Both the position numbers and the translations under genes were made by a program. From assembly GCA_037953625.1 (NCBI GenBank), contig CM075650.1, forward strand, positions 120,263,706-120,327,705: DNA of 64,000 nucleotides, written 5' to 3'. Below are positions 56,220 to 64,000 of this stretch, piece after piece. Within the stretch, counting starts at the first letter, position 1, and each line of letters begins with the position of its first letter. The notes under the pieces were generated by a model. It made no database searches, was not told where the DNA came from, and saw nothing but the letters and a program-made list of their open reading frames with translations. This DNA is from Crotalaria pallida (taxonomy: Eukaryota > Streptophyta > Magnoliopsida > Fabales > Fabaceae).

Positions 56220-58010
56220 TCATGCTTTGCTTTTTGGTATACAAATGGTTTTGGATCCATTTTTGTTAGTGTAAGGACTTTCACCCTTTTTCATCCAAAC
56301 AAAATTTCCTTTAGATATACCATGCACTTTAACATAACACACATTTGAAGTATGTCCATGAGTACCACAATAGAAACATGTTGGAGGATTTGAAAAATCA
56401 ACTTTAGAAAAATCAACAACATTTCTATGAGATTTACTCTTAGCATTAGTATAACCCAAACCAAACTTGTTTGAATTTTCTCTTTGAAAATTTAACAATG
56501 TGCGCAATCTAATATCACAATTCGTGAAACTTGCAAGCTTATTTTTCAAAATAGCATTTTCATCCTTGAGCAACTTGCAATTCTCACAATCAACCACAAT
56601 ATTCAATCTACTAGCACAATCACAAGAAGAACTAGCATAGATAAGATCAAGAGTTTCATTTTCAAGATTAAGCTCATCAACTTGTTTTTGAAGTTCTAAA
56701 ATCTCTTTTTGATGTTTCAAAATGAGCTTCTTTCTTTCAATGTTTTTCAAAGCTAGTTTTTCAAGTTGTTCATACATTTCTTCATAAGCATTATGTAACA
56801 ATTCATATTTAGAAGAAATTTCAGATTTAGATTCACTTACATTGCTATCCTCGCTTTGATAACTTGATTCATCATTTGAACTTTGTTCTTCATCATCTAC
56901 TAGAGTTATCAAGTTGAGACAAGCAACTTCTTCATCATCCGAAGAACTATTTGATGTGCTTTTCTTGTTATCTTCATCACTATCCCAAACTATGTATGCT
57001 CTTTTAGATTTAGAATTTTTCTTGTCTTTCTCCTTCTTCTTGAGATTCCTAGAGCATGAATACTTGAGATGTCCGGGTTTTCCACATTCATGGCAAACTA
57101 CACCTTCTTTTGATGTCTTGGTCTTGTAGTGTGGGGAATCCTTCTCTTTACTTTTGTCCTTGTTCAACCTTCCTTTTCTCCTTAGAAACCTTTCAAATTC
57201 TTTTAACAAAAGTTTCATGTCTTTTTCATCAACATCGGAATCGGAATCTTCACTATCATCATCATCAGAACTATCTTTCTTTTTATATGCACTTTTGACT
57301 CTAAGAGCAAGTCCTTTCCTTGATTTGTTCTTATCCGACTCTTCATTGATACTTAATCGTCCAAGCTCCATTTCATGTTCTTGAAGCTTTCCGAAAAGTG
57401 TTGCTAGATCCATAGCATCCAAATTTTTAGATTCAACAATAGCCGTTACTTTTGGTTGCCAATTCCTGTCTAAACATCTCAACACTTTGTTAGAAAGTTC
57501 ACCTTGAAGAAAAGTTTTACCAAGAGCAAGTAAATGATTTATGATATGAGTAAAACGCTTTTGCATATCATTTATAGATTCATTTGGAAGCATATGAAAC
57601 AATTCATAATCACGCATTAAAGCATTCAATCTAGCTCTCCTAACCTCACTAGTTCCTTCATGAGTCACTTGTAAAGTGTCCCACATTTCTTTAGCACTAG
57701 AACATTGAGAAACTCTAAAGAACTCGTCATAGGATAAAGCGGATGTAATGATATTCTTTGCTTTATAATCATATTGTACTTTCTTTCTATCATCATCTTT
57801 CCACTTATCCTCGGGGATCAATTGTTCTACACCTTCAACTAAACTAGAGGGGATATGAGGACCTTTTTCAACTACTTTCCAAATTTCACTATCTATGGCT
57901 TGGATAAAGATTTTCATTCTAACTTTCCAATATGCATAGCCTTCTCCGGCAAACAATGGAGGACGACTTATTGAAGCACCTTCACCACCAAAGGGATTCA
58001 TGGAACCCAT
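56220..58010 (-). CDS. Copia Gag protein, intact, 596 aa
   Basis: Structural Gag of a Ty1/copia element; it should assemble cytoplasmic particles and bind element RNA. The start at 58010 lies 59 bp from the primer site and gives MGSMNPFGGEG. Residues 19-50 (LFAGEGYAYWKVRMKIFIQ) and about 75-215 (LMRDYELFHM, ESINDMQKRFTHIINHL) match the copia UBN2/gag_2 domain. An acidic serine-rich stretch (247-262) precedes zinc knuckle 1 (C306-C309-H314-C319). Residues 400-495 look coiled-coil. Zinc knuckle 2 spans 545-558. The frame has no stop or frameshift. It ends just after the second knuckle, where autonomous relatives continue to protease. Two knuckles about 240 residues apart is unusual for copia Gag. 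Confidence 0.93.
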   Translation of the reverse strand: MGSMNPFGGEGASISRPPLFAGEGYAYWKVRMKIFIQAIDSEIWKVVEKGPHIPSSLVEGVEQLIPEDKWKDDDRKKVQYDYKAKNIITSALSYDEFFRVSQCSSAKEMWDTLQVTHEGTSEVRRARLNALMRDYELFHMLPNESINDMQKRFTHIINHLLALGKTFLQGELSNKVLRCLDRNWQPKVTAIVESKNLDAMDLATLFGKLQEHEMELGRLSINEESDKNKSRKGLALRVKSAYKKKDSSDDDDSEDSDSDVDEKDMKLLLKEFERFLRRKGRLNKDKSKEKDSPHYKTKTSKEGVVCHECGKPGHLKYSCSRNLKKKEKDKKNSKSKRAYIVWDSDEDNKKSTSNSSSDDEEVACLNLITLVDDEEQSSNDESSYQSEDSNVSESKSEISSKYELLHNAYEEMYEQLEKLALKNIERKKLILKHQKEILELQKQVDELNLENETLDLIYASSSCDCASRLNIVVDCENCKLLKDENAILKNKLASFTNCDIRLRTLLNFQRENSNKFGLGYTNAKSKSHRNVVDFSKVDFSNPPTCFYCGTHGHTSNVCYVKVHGISKGNFVWMKKGESPYTNKNGSKTICIPKSKA

Positions 58011-58068
58011 TGCGATTTTCTTAAAGGATCTTTACGAAAAAGCTCTTATGCTCGTGTCTTTCGACCGA

Positions 58069-58080
58069 GCTCTGATACCA
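58069..58080 (-). other. Primer binding site of the gag-only copia element
   Basis: Minus strand TGGTATCAGAGC, two bases inside the 5' LTR: tRNA-Met type. Confidence 0.92.
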
Positions 58081-58082
58081 AT

Positions 58083-59677
58083 TGAGGAAACCGCAATTGG
58101 TGGTTGGAGAGACAAAGGAACCCTAGGAAAACACCTAGAAGGGGGGGTTGAATAGGTGTTGAAGCTACCTTGAAAGATTTTCGAACGAAACAAATCGAAA
58201 CAATTAAAACAAATGATTTTTGCAAATTCTACAGTACTTAATCGATTAAGCAAGTCGTGTACTCGAGTAGTACTCGATTAAGCTTGAACTTAATCGATTA
58301 AATATGACAGAAAACAGAAAAATCAATTTTTCATTCGAATACGAAAATCAATCAATTCACATGCAAGATCAGAGATTCAGCGGAAATGATTAACACCTAT
58401 ATTCTTATTGATTAACCTAGTTATGAAAATGATTTTCCCTTTATCAATTTGAACAATCAAAGATTCAATTCAATCAATTATGAAAATCAATCTTTCTAGG
58501 TTTTCAACCAAGAACGCAATCAAATGACTTGAATATAAAGAGTAAGGGTTTAGAGATACGACACAGTGATTTATCCTGGTTCACTTTCATCCACTTGAAA
58601 GCTACATCCAGTCCCCTCTTCAACCAAGAGAGATTCTTCACTATGAGGAATTAGAGTTCTCAAATTACAAGTGATTGCCTCACAAGACTCCCTTCTTGCT
58701 AGCCTACAAGAGATAACCGACACCCTTGCCTTGTAATCCTATTGATCTTCTCTCTAATCTAACCTCTACCCCTTGTTGATAATCGACACAACAAGTCTTC
58801 AATTGCTTGATGATAATCCACACACCAAGGCTTCACTTTGCTTGATTCACAATCAAGACTTCTTCTTCTTCTTCAATAAGAATGCACTTGCTTGATGATA
58901 AAATCGACACACCAAGACTTCTTGTTTGTTGTAGTGACTTGCCTTCTTGCAAATATTACAACACAATAGAATACACAAAACAATCCTATGAATCTCAATC
59001 AAGAGTTATGACAATTCACCATAAGAGATTCAAAGGTTCTTGATCAAAGAATATGAAAATATGAGAACTTTGATCTTTAGAAAATGAGAGAGAATAGAGT
59101 GGCTTGATTCTTTGTAAAACTTGTATGAAATGATTCTTATTAATCACAAATAATAGGAAAAGGTTTATAAAGAATACCCAAAAGTTGTAGCACTTGAAAA
59201 CTGATTTTGAGAAGTGAAAAACGTATTTTAAAAATCAGTTCAGCAGTACTTAATCGATTAAGCAATTCGTGTACTCGAGTAGTACTCGATTAAGTTATCA
59301 CTTAATCGATTAAGTTGGTACTGTACATGTTCAAAACTTGTTTTCTCAAAATCCAACCTTTCCTTTAAAACCTTTAAGCCACCTATTGATTCTAGGTTAA
59401 GTGAAAACTCAAATTATGATTAAATCATGACTTATGAATGAGATTCACTACCCTCTATAATAATCTACCCAAATAAAAAACCTATGAAGCTTGAGAGGCA
59501 AAAGATAAAAGAAATACAAATACACTCAAACTTAGGTCTTCATGAGCTTGCTTTCTCTCTTCTTCATTTGATGTTTGTTGTTGCTTGTTGAGCTTGAAAC
59601 TTGATCAACACATGTAGCTTGTTCAAAAACACTTTGTCATTATCAAAACATTCATCATGTTCATCATGGAACTAACA
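58083..59677 (-). repeat. Gag-only copia 5' LTR
   Basis: 1,595 bp, identical to 53830-55424 except for one base that I found (58608). Confidence 0.95.
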
Positions 59678-60436
59678 AACTCCATTTTATAGACTTTCAC
59701 AAAACATTATTTCATAACCTTTTTCATCAAGTTCCCTTTCGTAAATTTTCTCAAATCGGGTTCCACATCTTCTGAAAATCTCTTGGTAAAACTTCCCTTG
59801 AAAATCTCTTTTCTCAGGTTTCAAAAAAAATCTCCTTTTTAAGAACCTTTCACAAAATTTTACTTCAAAAGCTTTTCCAAAAATAGTTTCTATAATATTT
59901 TTCTCAAAAACCTCTTTTCAAAAACCTTTTTCAAAAACCGCTTTTCAAAAACCTTTTCAAGAATCACCTCTTTGCTGAGCGCTAATGGAGGAGCAAGCTC
60001 AACGCGACACTAGTCTCAGACTAAAACCAAAAACACAGGAGCCCAGCTCCCCTCAATTCCCACCTTGTTCCAACAACAACAATACTTTCCCAGCTCTGGC
60101 TCGTTCACAACATTATCATCAATTCATTCCCCAATCTCAACTCTTTATTCCCTTTCAAATCCATCTTATCACTATTCTTTTCTCTTTACATCTTTATTTT
60201 CTTCCACTTACTGATCTCATTTTCATTTTCCTATTCAGGACGTGACAGACGTCCATCAGCATGTTACTCATTTAATTAAACAGAATAAATAATCATCAGG
60301 CATAATTAAATAAATATATAAAAGCATGCTATTATTCACACAAACATCACACAACACAATGTGATTATCGTCACCTTCGTATAAGTGGCCACACAATCAA
60401 ATAATTTCCACTTATACTACTGACTCTAACCACTTA

Positions 60437-60463
60437 GTTCCGATCTTTGAGATGATACGGAAC
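60437..60463 (-). other. Family A hairpin H0, copy 3
   Basis: gttccgatc (60437-60445) pairs with gatacggaac (60454-60463) with one bulged A. On the minus strand the loop is atctcaaa, identical to copy 2, with a different stem. Confidence 0.65.
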
Positions 60464-63400
60464 GTCCTAATAAATCACCTAACTACCACGGTGTCTTAGG
60501 AAAGCTTCTCTCTCACCTGAGGTCCTGCTATTAAGTGCGTACCGTCGCTTCAGATCCTTTGAGCTGCCGGCTGCCCCAATCCCTTGTCTTTAAGATTCCC
60601 TCGTACTAAATAAAATACACTTATGTTATTTTCTTGCATTAAGAAAATCTTTTCTTAGTTCGTGACACTTTCCGTTCTTAGTCGAAAGGCTTAAAACACT
60701 ATCGTCTTATCAAAACAACTCTCATATTTCCTAGCACTTTAATTATTTTAAAATCACTTGAAAACATTAAATAAAATGGTTTAAATCATTTGGTTGGATT
60801 GCTGGCCCGATTTGGGCAGCCCCTTAAAACACGTTCGAAAACACCGAAAAATGTCCCGTTTTCCATCCGGGTTTTTTTTTTCTTGAATCAAATATCACTT
60901 GAAAATTCTATTGTAAATTAGTTTAACACATTTTCAAAGTTAGAAAACACTTTTAAATAATCTTGGACAGCAAGGATTGTCCCATGAAATCACTTCACTA
61001 AAGGTTTGAAAACCTCAAATAAGTCAAATGGAATTTTCTTAAAATCAATTAATTTCAAAACCACTTTCACATTCACATACTTTTCAAACATCAACTAACA
61101 CATAATCAGCAAACAACGTTTCATAAAACCAACTTAGTTGTCATCAAAGCAATCATACAACTCACCAATAATTCAATCTTATAAAACAAACCTCTAGTCA
61201 TGCATACAAACCGAATAGATTCAGAGATATAAACCAAACGTATTTTATATTTTTCTTTCTTACTTTAGACAACTTTATCCTTATCAGGTGCATTTTATTT
61301 CATGCAATTAAACTTCCTAAATGTATTTACTCTATGTGGCCGAATGATATCAAAGAAACAAGTTAGAAATTACAATTTGAAACACATAAAGCAACTTGAT
61401 TTATTTCAAGCATTTAAACTCTATTTTCTTTCTCATGCAACTAAATTACTTACTCTTTCTTCTATTCCTACCCGAATACACATACTTGCACATACATTCA
61501 TTTTAATACAATACTTTTCCCAAAATCATTTAATTCATTTATTTCCTTTATTTTTAATTAAAAACCGAATGTAAATTAAATAGCCACAACACAATTTTAA
61601 ACATATTAATTTAGCAATAGTTTTTGAGACATACTCATTACCCTTGGTCCATTCATGAGAAAAAAGGATCCTAGTCCACTTATTAAGCCTAGGCTGAACC
61701 TCCTTTTGACAAAAACAAGGTTTTTGATCCACTTTTTCACATGCAAAAACACAAGACCCTTAAATCTAAAGAAATCAACATGTATGTGTCGTTTGTCATG
61801 AAAATAAAACATGACTCCCTAATCCTAGAATTTGACCGAATACATGCCATCATGAATCAAGGTTTTATTTTCAAATCTTTGACATGCATGCACATAGAAC
61901 TTGAATCAAGACCAAAAATCATTCTTCAAAAGCTGATTTCTTGGGTTCTTTATGAAACCGTAAGGTTCATTATGAGAATGAAATATTTTTGCTCAAAAAG
62001 CACATGCATGCATCTAAATCTTATAGATCAAGTCACAGAATTTATTATAATAGCACAAATCAAAGATAAAAATTGCTTTGAGTAAGAAGGGAAAATCAAA
62101 ACCGTGACATACATGGATAGAAAATTAAATCTTTTGTTTGAAAATCACATATTTAATTCAATGATCAAAACCTTTTCAAGAATTGGGGCAAGATCAAAGC
62201 TTTTAGAAAATTAATGTTCAAATATCAAACATTTCAACACCTCAAATCAAATTTCCTAAACATGAATTTAATATGCAACCACTTAGATTAGATCAAAAAC
62301 ATCAAGATTCATAGTTCTAGTCAAGGCCGAATCATATGGCTCTTGATCTAGGGTTTTTAGGAGTTTATTCATCCTTAAAAGTTTTAGATCAATACATAGA
62401 CAAGACATGCATATACTCAATCCATCAAGATCAGCATCATACTAACATGCATGAGCTCCAATCGAAGTAGAAATCATCATGACCTAATTTCCTAGTCATG
62501 GCCGAATGGTAAAGTCCATGGTTTAAGGTTCTACAAGTTTGTTAGGTTCTTGAAACTCAAGATCAAGCCAAATAAGAACTTACAAGCATAGATCTACAAA
62601 GAAATCAAACATGCAACACATCTAAACTTTACAAGACTTGGAAAATCAAGAACTACTCTTAGCACTCTATGATTTTCGAATAGACAAGGAAACAGACAAG
62701 ATCCTCAACCTTCTTCACTTAATCTTCAAGGATCCTAAGGCTTTGGGCTTGATCTTCTTCTTCTCCTCTTGGTTTTGCTACGGTCTCTTCTCTTCTAAGG
62801 TTGATGGGGTTTTCTCCTTGATCTTTGAAGAAAGATGTGTGTGGAAGGAAGAAATTAAGGATGTTTGGGTTAAGGGTTTGGATTCTCACTCTCTTTTCCT
62901 TCTCTTCTCCTCACGGTCTCCTCTCTTCTCTCTTTGTCCCAAGAGCTTGATGATGCTCTTGAGAGAAAGTGTGTTGGGGTGTGTTGAGGGAAATGGAAAT
63001 GAACTAGCTAAACACATACTCACCCACACGGTTTTACCTAGATCAAAGGGTGTGAAGATTTCCCACTTTGTCCTCGGTCCAAGGTGTAGAAGGAAGGGCA
63101 ATTTGGTCTAGTCATAAAGTTGCATGGGAGGGGTCATTCGTGGGAGACATGGAGTAAGGAAAGTCGTCCTAGGTTCCATGACTCACGCCACCTAGGTTTC
63201 CACTTGTTTCCCATTCCAATTTTCTATTTAATTTTCATTTTCTTAATTCTTAAGGAAAAAGGCTTCTACTTGGTCCTTCTATTCTTAATATAGCCGAACC
63301 ACATACACTAGCACACACACATACTTATGCAATTTACTTTCATGTTGGTCACATAGCATGGATTCATGGAATAATGCATACATGTTCATCATGCACACAC

Positions 63401-63810
63401 TCACTTACACGCCTAACACATATACACATGCATACTCAACACATACATTCATGCATCATACACATATCCATTTTTCTTTGTTCATTTAAGCCTTATGAAA
63501 TCCTAAGCACGTACACATACATATACAAGTATTACACACATGTTTAGAAAATAGTTCTTTCCCATCATAAAATGACTTGAACAGAAATCACAAAGATTTT
63601 TATAAAAACATCAAACACATAGATTTTCCCAAAAACTAAATTTCTAAGTTTCAGACTTTACTTAAAGAAATCATCTCTTTAAATTCCTTTATGATTTTGA
63701 AAATGTGAATTTAAGAAAATCATTTAAGAAAGTACGCTTTCAAAGCACTTTTCTCAGAATAATTTTCTTTAGTGTTTTAATTTAATACGAGGAATTTACG
63801 GGGTGTTACA

Positions 63811-64000
63811 TTATACATTACTAGTTCGTGCAATTCTCACCCTTACAACCATTACAGGTACATGTTGAGTTTGCAGACATTGAGGCTGAGCAGGAGCACA
63901 CTTCCCCCAGGAAGTGTGAATTGAGTCATTTTATTAATTTGAGTCAAACCGGGCCACATTTGCGTACTTGATGTATTTTGTATAATTATGAATTATGTAT
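63811..64000 (+). repeat. Family B LTR (B2), continuation
   Basis: After the duplicated ttata, the sequence follows B1 from about 17035: ctcaccctt, then aggtac, then a ctgaggacaagtgcac-like stretch. It leaves the window before the LTR end. Confidence 0.7.

Larger units (their letters stand above)
53830..59677 (-). mobile_element. Gag-only Ty1/copia element, complete and young
   Basis: 5,848 bp with two 1,595-bp LTRs and a perfect target duplication aactc (53825-53829, 59678-59682). The primer site and polypurine tract place the 5' LTR on the right. The 2.66-kb interior encodes one intact gag and no protease, integrase or RT. I found a single LTR difference (T at 54355, C at 58608), so insertion is recent. 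This resembles the gag-carrying non-autonomous class (TR-GAG). Confidence 0.95.
52180..63810 (-). repeat. Family A solo LTR (A3), minus strand, split by a copia element
   Basis: Plus-strand ends TGTAACAGCCCGATTT and TTACGGGGTGTTACA, flanked by a perfect target duplication ttata (52175-52179, 63811-63815), so it is a solo LTR inserted into LTR B2. Without the nested copia element (5,848 bp plus 5 bp duplication) it is 5,778 bp. Homology to A1 and A2 is clear at 53140-53560 (reverse complement of the ctgtcgcccc block) and at 59985 (reverse complement of 5800-5835). Open frames on the plus strand are antisense to the LTR. Confidence 0.9.

Noticed and set aside
62638..63111. 157-codon plus-strand open frame
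   Set aside because: It lies antisense in LTR A3, is low in complexity (Leu/Phe/Ser) and has no domain; most likely chance.

Overview
This window is intergenic, repeat-packed nuclear DNA of a flowering plant. I find no intact host gene, rRNA or functional tRNA gene in it. Nearly every base belongs to nested retrotransposons: Ty3/gypsy elements resembling Tekay/Del chromoviruses, Ty1/copia elements, and an L1-type LINE, with one SINE, one Stowaway MITE, a hAT-like element and MULE transposase remains. A eudicot, possibly a legume, fits the element style, but nothing here fixes the species.

Layout. 1-1113 is a decayed MULE/FAR1-like transposase. 1479-1640 is the end of a gypsy pol, followed by a 6.0 kb 3' LTR (family A, 1641-7683). 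A spacer with an 80-bp repeat follows, then a 4.6 kb solo LTR of the same family (8459-13084). 13085-14711 is old spacer carrying a SINE and a Stowaway MITE. At 14712 a minus-strand copia element begins; its 3' LTR is split by a 2.5 kb gypsy solo LTR (family B, 15011-17465), and its pol (19859-22527) is cut inside the integrase by a gypsy complex (family C).

The gypsy complex reads LTR-gag-LTR-pol: LTR C1 (22528-26722), a gag with two stops, LTR C2 (28642-30681), then a chimeric pol joined at a 3-bp microhomology. Next come another long LTR start (33234), a 5'-truncated LINE (36004-37882), and the 5' LTR plus gag-PR-RT half of a second Tekay-like element (37883-41820). That RT is interrupted by a hAT-like end (41821). 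The hAT-like sequence is itself split by a 7.3 kb non-coding LARD (42209-49498) and by a second family B LTR (49572 onward). The family B LTR holds a minus-strand family A solo LTR (52180-63810, target duplication ttata). Inside that sits a very young gag-only copia element (53830-59677), whose 1,595-bp LTRs differ at one base that I found.

The most unusual signal is not a gene. The LTRs of at least five families carry short hairpins whose loops (or cores) are conserved while the stems differ completely in sequence and still pair. Examples are nine hairpins with a 13-nt loop in LTR C1, three with a 31-nt core ending in UNCG-like loops in LTR B1, eight (seven with an exact ACC triloop) in the copia LTR, and three helices in family A. 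Compensatory change of this kind suggests selected RNA or DNA structure in the retrotransposon leaders. A second shared pattern is clusters of perfect short palindromes in the LTRs.
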